Positions 1 to 12,200 of a stretch of 64,000 nt of DNA are shown here, one piece after another. Source of the DNA: Argopecten irradians (lineage: Eukaryota; Mollusca; Bivalvia; Pectinida; Pectinidae). The notes below the pieces were generated by a model. It was not told the origin of the DNA, did no database searches, and worked only from the letters and a program-made list of their open reading frames with translations. Numbering within the stretch: the stretch's first letter is position 1; each line of letters opens with the position of its first letter. The position numbers and the translations under genes were made by a program. The stretch is taken from the NCBI RefSeq assembly GCF_041381155.1, contig NC_091135.1, forward strand, positions 59,494,567-59,558,566, in the 5' to 3' direction.

Positions 1-218
1 GGTGTTAATGTATACCGTGTGTATTGTTGTAGGTGTTAATGTATACTGTGTGTATTGTTGTAGGTGTTAATGTATAACGTGTGTATTGTTGTAGGTGTTA
101 ATGTATAACGTGTGTATTGTTGTAGGTGTTAATGTATACTGTGTGTATTGTTGTAGGTGTTAATGTATACCATGTGTATTGTTGTAGGTGTTAATGTATA
201 CCGTGTGTATTGTTGTAG
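1..218 (+). repeat. 31-bp tandem repeat ending in the IPO4 3' splice site
   Basis: Seven near-identical copies of a 31-bp unit (core gtgttaatgtatac, then gtgtgtattgttgtag). The last copy ends exactly at the AG used by the exon starting at 219, so each unit carries a pyrimidine-rich TTGTTGTAG acceptor-like end. Copies differ at one or two positions. The array begins at or before the window edge. Confidence 0.95.
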
Positions 219-3200
219 GTAAAGACATTCTGCCCTACTTGTCCACACTGATGGAGCATCTGATCAACGTCCTCAAGACTTCACCCACGAGTCGACCCAA
301 GGAGCTGGCAATCAGTGCCATCGGGGCTGCCGGTCAGTTCAGTGTTAATTGAGCATTGTTAATTTAACAGCATATGACTTAGAAAATAAGCTTATGTCAT
401 GGCGCAGCGTCCATCCTTCCGTCGTCTGTCAGTCCGTCCGTCAACATTTCCTTTAAAACAAGGTAGAGGTGAATCCTTTAAATCGCTACTAGTCATAGAG
501 TTCTGCACGGATTGTAACCAAATTTGGCCAGAAACATCCTTGTGAGAAGGGGAACATAGTTTGTATACATTTTGGCTCTGACCCCCTGGAGCATAAAGAG
601 TAGGGCCCAAAAGGAAATTTAAAGCTAAATCTTAAAATTGCTTCAGAAAAGAAACCGGTATATCCTGTATATAGAACATTACTTAGCATTACAAACCAGG
701 TGAGTTATACAGGCCCTCTGGCCTCTTGTTTTTGCCCTGACTAAACTTTACACTAAACGTTCAAGCTGAGAACATCAACCACTTAGATAGCACCAAAGAA
801 GTTCCTACCATATGCACTAAATCAGCCTTTCTTAAGTATTCCCATTACATCTTTCTGAATTTTATTCCATGATTACTATAATACAGGACAAAAGATTCCC
901 ATTAGCCTTGAATAGAGCTCTGGACTTGGACCTCAATATTAAGATAGTCCTGCCTTGATGTGTCGCCCTATCCATTCTAATAATCAAATCTCTTTACACA
1001 GTAAATGCAGCTAAGACAGAGATGAAACCTTACTTTCCTTTTATCATTGAACAATTCAAAAGCTACCTGATGGCTGGAGAGGATGAGGAGATGAGAAAGC
1101 TACAAATACAGACTCTAGGTAAATCTTCTTTGATTAAGGCTTTCAATGAGATTTGTTTTATACAGATTTTAGATGAGATTTGTTTTATACAGATTTTAGA
1201 TGATACTTGTTGAGATTTTGTTTGAAACAGACTTTAAATGAGACTAGTTTGAAACAGACTTAAGATTAAACTAGTTTCATACAAGACACCCTTGGTTTGT
1301 TGACCCGCGGGATGGGGCTAGACAATTTGTATTCAGATTTCTGCTCATTTCCCGTCCCTACTAGATACCCTTGGTATGTTGGCCCGAGGGGTGGGGCTAG
1401 AGACCTTCCTACCACTCGCAAAGGAGTGTGCACAGCTCGGCTTGAATCTCCTACAAACTGTGGATGATCCTGACCTCCGCAGATGTGTGTGAGTATATTT
1501 GACAAAGTTTTAAGTTAAACACTAATCATCATAATTGTTTTTTACAAAGTAACATGCTAAAGAGAGTAAAGATTTTCCATTGTTTTTCATGACCCATATC
1601 TTAAATTCCTCCATTAATATTAGATGTTAATAGTAGAATGACATTTGACACATACCCTGTCAACTCTTAACATCACAAAGACAATTTATTTCATGCTAAG
1701 TGTAAAAGTTTTGAATCTTGAGTGTACAAAGCATTTCTTTTAGAACTGAATTTTCAAACATGTAATATTTTACCTCTCTTTCAGAATCAGCCTTTAATGT
1801 TAAAAGAATCAATTAATGGCATTAAAATATTTAATACTATTTCAAAAGATCAAAAATACCTTTCAATAATTATATGGTATGTTATAGGGGTACTATTGGT
1901 CTGTCACTAAACTATTGAAAAAGGAAGATACACTTTTTTAGCCCACCATCAAATCACCTTTCGTCTTGTGTTCCGTCCGTTAACAATTCTTGTTACCGCT
2001 ATTTCTCAGAAAGTACTTAAGGGATCTTTTTCAAATTTCATATGTAGGTTCCCCTTGGACCCTAGTTGTGCATATTGCATTTTGGGACCGATCAGTGAAC
2101 AAGATGGTTGACCGGCGGCCATCTTGGATTTTGATAGTTAAAGTTTGTTACCTCTATTTCTTAAAAAATACTGAAGGGATCTTTCTCAAATTTCATATGT
2201 AGGTTTCCTAGGGCCCTAGTTGTGCATTTTGCATTTTGGGACCGATCGGTCAACAATATGGCCAAGTGGCCGCCATCTTTGAATTTGATATTTATCGCTA
2301 GAAATTAATTAAGGGATGTCTCTCAGATTTCATTATGTAGGTTCCCCTAGGGCTTTAGTTATGTATAGTACCTTTGGGACTGATCGGTCAACAAGATAGC
2401 CAACCGGCTGCCATCTTGGATTTCACCTCTGCTTCTCAGGAAGCAATGAAGCGATCTATCTTAAATGTCATTTGTTGTATGTTTTAAAAAGTTTGAAAAG
2501 CAGGGAAAAGATCCCTCTTTCCGTTGTCAGACATAGATCATTCTTTGGTGGGTGCCAAGATCCCTCTGGGATCTCTTGTTAACACACAAAACGACCAAAT
2601 ATTAAAATGACCAAGAAATCAAATGGGACTAATTGGCATATCATGTGATAAATGATAACATTTCTGTAGACTATTGCTTTAATTGATGATGGAATGTTGT
2701 TTTTAAAAAGATGATATCTTGTGCTAACAAAGAATTATGTTCCATGACAACTGGAGATACTAAATCCTGTACAAACGTTGTCAGGTACTATGTAGTATAT
2801 GAATTAGTCCTGTTAAAAGCCAAAACAAAAAGAAAATCACTAAAAAATCCCACATTCACTTGTTCCTAATTTGCTGTATTGTATCCATTATGTTGACAGA
2901 TATGGGCTGTTTGCCTCGCTTTCTTGCATCATGAAGAGTGATATTGGTCCATACCTGGAAAATCTCATCACACATATGCTTGGCTCTCTGACATCAACAG
3001 ATGGGGTAAAGGTAGGTATACACACAATCACATATTGTAGATATGCAATTGGGTTTTGTATCAAAAGATCCCTCATACCAATTTTTAGTCCACCATCATC
3101 AGATGGTGGGCTACTCAAATCGCCTTTCGTCCATCGTCCGTCCGTTAACAATTCTTGTTACTGCTATTTCTGAGAGAGTACTGACAGGATCTGTCTCAAA

Positions 3201-6200
3201 TTTCATATGCAAGATCCCCTAGGTCCCTAGTTGTGCATATTGCATTTTGGAACTGACTGGTGAACAAGATGGCCGACAGGACGCCATCTTGGATTTATGA
3301 CAATTTAAGTTTTTTACTGCTATTTCTCAGAAATCACTGAAGGGATCTGTCTCAAATTTCATGTGCAGGTTCCCCTAGGTCATTAGTTGTGCATATTGCA
3401 TTTTCAGACCGATTGGTGAACAAGATGGCTGACAGGACGCACTCTTGGATTTTGACATTGAAGTTTGTTACCACTATTTCTCAGAAAGTACTGAAGGGAT
3501 CTGTCTCAAATTTCATGTGCAGGTTCCCTTAGGACCTTAGTTGTGCATATTGTATTTTGGAACTGATCGGCCAATAAAATGGTCGACAGGTAGCCATCTT
3601 GGATTTTGATAATGAAAGTTTGTTACTGCTATATATCTCAAAAAGTACTGAAAGAATCTTTCTCATATTTCATGTGTAATATGTAGTAAAAGTTTGAAAA
3701 GCAGAGAAAAGATCCATCTTTCCATTGCCAGATATAGATCATTCTTTGGTGGATGCCAAGATCCCTCTGGGATCTCTTGTTTTGTGAATAATGCCATTTT
3801 TAGGTCACCTGAAAAGGAACTCTCAAGTGACCTATTCTAATCGCCTTCTGTCCGTCATTGTCCGTTGTATGTCCGTAAACAATTGACATTTTAGACTTCT
3901 TTTCCAAAACTGCTGAAGCAAATTCAATAAAATTTTGCACAAACCTTCTTAAGGCATAAGGCCAATCAAAACTGAATTATATGGTCCCCACCTCCCAGGG
4001 GACTGTGGTAGTGGCCAAAAGGGGTAAAATTGACTAAAACAATCTTCTTCTCCACTCACAGATGTAGTAGAATCAAATACTTTTCATAGATAGAAAGGTC
4101 TTAGCTCCTTTACAAAAATTGTGAATTATATTACCCTAGGGTCTCTTGTTTCCCCCTGGGGAGGTTTACTATAGTTTATATATGGAACATATAATGAACA
4201 TTATTTGCTTAATTTTCGTAGGAAATGAGTCAAACTTGATTAGAATTATTAGTCTGAGATAAAGCATTTAAAGATCCATATCGGTCCTCGCTGACCCCCT
4301 GGGGGACCAGAGTGAAGGACCAAACAGGGTCAAAATGCCTAAAATTTCAAAAAATCTTCTTCTGAGTTCACAGATTTGATGGAAGCAAATACTCTTCATA
4401 GATTAAAAAGTCAAATTTTTAAAATCACTGACAGACTTCTAGGGCCAGTATATAGTGTTTAAATGTCTTTGTTTTATTCTATATGCGAACTCTGGTGACC
4501 GTTAAGGCCTATGGGCCTCTTGTTATTATTAAGCTGATGAAAAATAAAGAATGATTTAAATAACCTTCTCACAAATCATCCATCAGAATTATTCCGTCTT
4601 TGCATATTGCAGACTTACCTCCCTTGCGGGTAGGTATTCATTTTGACGTCATTATTTTGTGATCGAAACTCATGTCATTTTCTCTGAAAAGTAAATACTT
4701 GCAAACCTATGGCGTCACAACCAAAACCAACCCTAAAGGGCAGATAACTCTTTAATGTGCAAATACAGAATACCTCTACAGAAATAGCCAAATTACCGTA
4801 TATTCTTTTTGAAGCTCAAATCTTACAAGACTCGCAACTTGACACCAACCCCTTTTCACATTTTGTTGCTACACATAATCAGATGCTTGAAAGTTTATAA
4901 ATATTCTAATCCAAATGCAACTTAAATACTGTTGTGCATAACTTGAAGAAATTATGAGAAATACTACACACAGATACATATATAGGTAGATAACCAATAT
5001 TTTAGGCACATATAAAGACAGCAGAGGAAGAAGTGAGCTTGTTTAATGAGGAAGATTTTGGAGAAGAGGAGGACATATCTCAGGAAGACGACGAGGATGA
5101 ACAACAACATATAGAAGGGTAAATGTGATGGCTTTGTGCTTAATATCATGTCAGTCCTGGGCTCTAGTTTTGTCAGGGGTATACCACCATAACTGTAGCA
5201 TAACAGTTTGTCAGGGGTATACCACCATAACTGTAGATAACAGTTTGTCAGGGGTATACCACCATAACTGTAGAATAACAGTTTGTCAGGGGTATACCAC
5301 CATAACTGTAGAATAACAGTTTGTCAGGGGTATACCACCATAACTGTAGAATAACTGTTTGTCAGGTATACCACCATAGCTGTAGAATAACAGTTTGTCA
5401 GGGGTATACCACCATAACTGTAGAATAACAGTTTGTCAGGGGTATACACACATAACTGTAGATAACTGTAGATAACTTTTGTCAGGGGTATACCACCATA
5501 ACTGTAGAATAACAGTTTGTCAGGGGGCTGTATAACAGTTTGTCAGGGTATACACCATAACTGTAGAATAACAGTTTGTCAGGGGTATACCACCATACTG
5601 TAGAATAACAGTTTTGTCAGGGGTATACCACCATAGCTGTAGAATAACAGTTTGTCAGGGGTATACCACCATAACTGTAGAATAACAGTTTGTCAGGGGT
5701 ATACCACCATAACTGTAGAATAACAGTTTGTCAGGGGTATACCACCATAACTGTAGAATAACAGTTTGTCAGGGTAACCACCATAACTGTAGAATAACTG
5801 TTTGTCAGGGGTATACCACCATAACTGTAGAATAACAGTTTGTCAGGGGTAAACCACCATAACTGTAGAATAACTGTTTGTCAGGGGTAACCACCATAAC
5901 TGTAGAATAACAGTTTGTCGGTAACCACCATAACTGTAGAATAACAGTTTGTCAGGGGTAAACCACCATAACTGTAGAATAACAGTTTGTCAGGGGTATA
6001 CCACCATAACTGTAGAATAACAGTTTGTCAGGGGTATACCACCATAACTGTAGAATAACAGTTTGTCAGGGGTATACCACCATAACTGTAGAATAACAGT
6101 TTGTCAGGGGTATACCACCATAACTGTAGAATAACAGTTTGTCAGGGGTATACCACCATAACTGTATAATAACTGTTTGTCAGGGGTAAACCACCATAAC

Positions 6201-9200
6201 TGTAGAATAACAGTTTGTCAGGGGTATACCACCATAGCTGTATAATAAGAGTTTGTCAGGGGTATACCATCATAACTGTAGAATAACAGTTTGTCAGGGG
6301 TATACCACCATAGCTGTAGTATAACAGTTTGTCAGGGGTATACCACCATAGCTGTAGAATAACAGTTTGTCAGGGGTATACCACCATAGCTGTATAATAA
6401 CTGTTTGTCAGGGGTAAACCACCATAGCTGTAGAATAACAGTTTGTCAGGGGTATACCACCATAGCTGTAGAATAACAGTTTGTCAGGGGTATACTACCA
6501 TAGCTGTAGAATAACAGTTTGTCAGGGGTATATTACCATAGCTGTAGAATAACTGTTTGTCAGGGGTATACCACCATAGCTGTAGAATAACTGTTTGTCA
6601 GGGGTATACCACCATAACTGTAGAATAACAGTTTGTCAGGGGTATACCACCATAGCTGTAGAATAACAGTTTGTCAGGGGTATACCACCATAACTGTAGA
6701 ATAACAGTTTGTCAGGGGTATACCATCATAGCTGTAGAATAACAGTTTGTCAGGGGTACCACCCAGGGGTATACCATCATAGCTGTAGAATAACAGTTTG
6801 TCAGGGGTATACCACCAAAGCCGTGGAATATTTAATGGATCACAGTAAATTAAAGGAAAATATTGCACCAGGTGTAACAATGGTGTACAGTGTATATGAC
6901 ATGAGCAGACTGTGAAACCTACTGCTGTTCTGATGCCGTCTGATATCTCTGGATGTCTCTGTTTGATATTAACAGGATCAGTGTAGAGAATGCATTTGTG
7001 GATGAGAAAGAAGACACTTGTTGTGCTCTTGGAGAACTGGCTCAAAATTCAGGGTAAGTCAGTGTTTGTAGAGGTTAATGTATCAATCATTGTAATAGTA
7101 TGAAAAAAATACTTGCTCTGTCTATGAAAACAAACTAATTAACTACATTTTAAAAACCAATTGATCCATTAAAGCTGTGACATTGTGCTTTATAACATTA
7201 TAACAAAGTACTGTTGTCCAACAAAGTTCATCATGATACACAATCAATACAAAATCAATGTGATCATAGGTTGGACCTTATTGGTTGCAGGGCAGCATTC
7301 TTTCCTTATCTGGAGAAAAGTTTTAAGGAAGTCTTTGATATGATGGAATATCCGGCCCAGGGTGTAAAGCGTACAGCCACCGCAGCTCTTGCACAGATGT
7401 GTATCTGTGTCCACAAGGCTAACACCGAATCTCCATCACCAGAAACACAAACAAGTATGCTGTAACTAAGTATCACTAGTCTTATGAGATAGGCGACTTA
7501 ACTTGCTTCCTATACAAATGAGCACTACATATAAATTTTGCCACACATTTGACGTCACACGTGGCACGCTTTCCAGTCATTGCTCATATTTTAGCGTTCT
7601 GCCGAACAGCATGGCTACATTTTGCTAGATCCGGCCTTCGTCTGCCACTTGCTGAAGGGCAAATTGCGCTCCATTGTGCTGTAAGTTAAATATTTGTCTA
7701 CTTTCTTTATCCCACATTACTGTACATATTTTATTATGTAATCATGTTCGTTTTGTGTGTTTTGATAAAGGGGCAGATCGCCTCGAAAATTTGACAATTT
7801 TTTGTCCACACGGTTGGAATTACTTCCTTTTATTAACCATTTGAAGTAATTCGTATCCTACAGACTTTGATAGTACATGTTGTATCCATGTCATCTGGAA
7901 AATCCTGTTGATATTACTTTTTTGACCCCTAGTCTTATGTACACAAACAAGTATGCTGTAACTACAGGTTTACGACGCGCAAAAAAAAAAAAAATACTAA
8001 AAATACTGAAAGGTTGTTTACTTAGCCGTGTATCCCATTTCCAGAAAATGGGGTAATTAATTTTAAAATGCTCTGAACACCACAAAATCATCCGATCTGA
8101 ATATTTTTTAGCTTACATTGAAGACAATTCCTTACTGGTCACTATGGTATATGATATGATGGGATTATGGGCGATTCTTGTGGTGTTCAGAGCATTTTAA
8201 AATTAATTACTCCATTTTCTGGAAATGGGATACAGGGCTAAGTAAACAACCTTTCAGTATTTTCTTTTTTTTTTTCCGCGCGTCGTAAACCTGTGCTGTA
8301 ACTAAGTTTGTTTCACTAGTCTTATGTATGGTAGGGGTGTAACAATACATCCGACTATCAATATATTGCGATTGTATGCTTCTCAACTCGGTCAATCGAT
8401 GGCAATTTCAAAAAGTCGATAACAATCGCTGATATTACGCCAAACTATCGATAAGTTCAATTGTCAGATATTTTTCTGTAACTTGGAATAAAATCATATA
8501 CTCACAGAGGATTGATAAACAGACTAACAGTCACAATGAAATGTAACTTTTTCCATGCTATTTAATCAAAACGCAAACAACGACAATGTTTTCAATCCTG
8601 TTAGAGTAAGTACTGATATGCTAGCAGGTAAAGGGAACTAACCAATACTGCACTAGATGTACGTCATGGCGGCCAATTCATCGGCTGAATTTTAATATAA
8701 TTCGGAATGCAATACTATCTCAACACTATTGCAATTATAGACTGCAATAGTTAAACTATCATAATAGTGTTTTTCCCTGATAGCAATAGTATTGCAATAG
8801 TTAAAATTGTAGGCGATAGTCACCCCTAATGTATGGTCTTTTCAAACAGATAAGGAAAAGTTGACTTTGATGTTCATCTCCTCTGTGAAGTGCTTGAAGC
8901 TTCTCTAGCTCTTTCAATGGCACTTGTTACACCTAAAATGGTTATAACATGCATTATTATATGGCTGTGTGTTTTGCTCGCTCCTGATTGGCTGAAACTA
9001 CACTTTCCCACCAAGATACAATACGATATCCATCAGAAAATTCTGAACTATGCATTGTGACGTCATCCCAGGTTGATATAAGATTCCAAAACCCCCAGGT
9101 GGTACCCAAATATAGAAATCTTGCATTGTGACATCATGTAAAATGATGTCACAATCACTTCACAGGTTGATATAAGATTCCTAAGGGTCCAGGTCGTACC

Positions 9201-12200
9201 CAAATGTAGCGTAAAGGGAATTTCTGTGATGTCAAATATCTATTGTGACATCATCATTCAGCGAGATGTGACGGAGAGCAGCAGGTTTACTGCAATCAAT
9301 GTGACCCTGCCAATATTTGTGTGTACATTTTTGTCAGATTTTTCAAATAGTAAGTAAAATGTATTACGTGGTGTTTTCTCCATTTTATTGATATTATCAG
9401 CCTTCATTTTTAGCTCACCTGGCCCGAACGGCCGGTGAGCTTATGTCATGGCGCGGCGTCCGTCGTCCGTCCGTCCGTCAACATTTCCTTTAAATCGCTA
9501 CTAGTCATAGAGTTCTGCATGGATTGTAACCAAATTTGGCCACAAACATCCTTGGGGGAGGGGAAACAGAACTTGTATAAATTTTGGCTCTGTCCACCCC
9601 CGGGGCAGGAGGGGCGGGGCCCAATAGGGGAAATAGAGGTAAATCCTATAAATCACTACTTGTCCTAGAGTTCTGCATGGATTGCAACCAAATTTGGCCA
9701 CAAACATCCTTGGGGTAGGGGGAACAGAACTTGTATAAATTTTGGCTCTGACCCCCCGAGGGCAGCAGGGGCGGGGCCCAATAGGGGAAATAGAGGTAAA
9801 TCCTTTAAATCTCTACTTGTCCTAGAGCTCTACATGAATTGTAACCAAATTTGGCCACAAACATCCTTTGAGGAAGGGGAACAGAACTTGTATAAATTTT
9901 GGCTCTGATCCCCCAGGGGCAGGAGGGGTGGGGCCCAATAGAGGAAATAGAGGTAAATCCTTTAAATCGCTACTAGTCATAGAGTTCTGAATGGAATGTA
10001 ACCAAATTTGGCCACAGACATCCTTTGGGGAAGGGGAACAGAACTTGTATAAATTTTGGCTCTGACCCCCGGGGGCAGGAGGGGCGGGGCCCAATAGGGA
10101 AAATAGAGGTAAATCCTTTAAATCACTACTAGTCATAGAGTTCTGCATGGATTGTAACCAAATTTGGCCACAAACATCCTTGGGGGGAAGGGGAACAGAA
10201 CTTGTTTAAATTTTGACTCTGGCCCCCCGAGGGCAGGACGGGTGGGGCCCAATAGGGGAAATAGAGGTAAATCCTATAAATCACTTCTTGTTTTGTTTGG
10301 ATTGTGACCAAATTTGGCCATAAACATCCTTGAAAAAGGGGAACAGAACTTGTATAAATTTTGGCTCTGAACCCCTGGGGGCGGGAGGGGTGGGGCCCAA
10401 TAGGGGATTTAGAGGTTAATATTAAAATTCCTTCAGAAAAGAAACAATGAACCTGTATTCAGAACATTACTTGGCATTACAAACCAGGTGAGCGATACAG
10501 GCCCTCTGGGCCTCTTGTTAGCCCACCATCATCAGATGGTGGGTTATTCGTCTGTGGTCCGTCATCCGTCCTTCCGTCCGTCCGTTCGTCCTTCCGTCCG
10601 TTAACATTTCTTGTTACCACTATTTCTCAGAAAGGGCTGAAGGGATCTTTCTCAAATTTCATATGTAGGTTCTCCTAGGGCCCTTGTTGTGCATATTGCA
10701 TTATGGGACCGATCGGTCAACAATATGATCGCCAGGCAGCCATCTTGGATTTTGGTAGTTAAAGTTTGTTACAGCTATTTCTCATAAAATACTGAAGGGA
10801 TCTCTCTCAAATGTCTCATGTAGGTTCCCCTAGGACCCTTGTTGTGCAAATTGCATTCAACAAGATGGCCGACAGGCCGCCATCTTGGATTTTGATAATA
10901 GAAGTTTGTTACTGCTATTTCTCAGAAAGCAATGAAGTGATCTGTCTCAAATTTCATGTGCAGGTTCCCTTAGGTCCTACTTATGCATGTTACATTTAGG
11001 AACTGATCGATGAACAAGATGGCCGGCAGGCCACCATCTTGAGTTTTGATAATTGAAGTTTGTTACCGCTATTTCTCAAAAAATACTGAAGGGATCTGTA
11101 TCAAATTTCATGTGTAGGTTCCCCTCGAGGTCTAATTGTGCATACTGCATTTTCCGACCGATCGGTCAACAAGATGGCCAACAGGTAGCCATTGTCAGAC
11201 GTAAATCATTCTTTGGTGGGCGCCAAGATTCCTCTGGGATCTCTTGTTCTCTTCAAAATTATTCAACAGGACTATTGAGTATTGGAGAGAGGGGCTACTC
11301 AATATCATGAAAAAGAAATACATGTACATATACATGTAGTCAAATGGTTTACATCATGTGAATGCCACATAATAAAACAGATATTGACCTGTTTTCAGGT
11401 GGATACAGTGATTTATCAACCCTCGAAAGTGATATAACCCTTCGGTCTTCGGCCTAGGGTAATATTGCTTCCTGAAGCTGATAAATCACTGTATCCACCT
11501 GAAAACAGGTCAATATTTGTATAATATTCCACACTGAAATATTACTGAACTCTTGACTTAACATCTCTTTTATCTATATAAACCATAATGGGCATATCCA
11601 TGATTTTGAGTGTTATAAGTATCCAGGCTTTCTGTTGATATTCCAACCATTCTGTTCTCAGTACTGACAGCCATGTTAAACAATGTCGTGGGAAAATACC
11701 TTGAGCTGATAAAGACGGATGCTGACCGTGAGATTGTGATGACCGTTATAGACAATTTGGCGGAGATGCTGGGCAACATTGGTCAGCCAGTAGTACAGGT
11801 CCAGGGTGCTGTGGATGCCATTCTATCCAGGATGAAAGAAGTCTTCACTCATAAGGTGATCTGAACATAAAATTTTATAGCTCGCTGTAGTAATAAAGAC
11901 AACACTATCATATTATATTATGAATGACTGATAAGATGTACACTATTATATTATGGAGTATTGATAAGAACAGTAGCATGCTGGGATGAAGGGCTACCAA
12001 GTTTGTTCAAATGAATGACCTTGACCTTCATTTAAAGTCACAGGGGTCAAATAGGCTAAAAATCCTTTAAACAGCTTCTTGTGAATTACTAAGAGTCCTA
12101 GAGACCTGATATTGGGCCCGTGACATGCTGGGATGAAGGGCTATCAAGTTTGTTCAAATGAATGACCTTGATCTTCATTCAAGGTCACAGAGGTCAAAAA

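Noticed and set aside
6674-7045. Minus-strand frame of 123 codons
   Set aside because: Antisense of the 38-bp array and the adjacent IPO4 exon.
8870-8915. Possible extra IPO4 exon after 'tttcaaacag'
   Set aside because: The in-frame reading hits a stop after about 19 codons, and flanking exons 7291-7454 and 11662-11855 already join in frame with good similarity.
9501-10311. Minus-strand frames with repeated 'CSPSP...[16 protein letters not shown]'-like peptides
   Set aside because: Translations of the tandem core of a subfamily A non-coding element; the same peptides recur wherever the element does.
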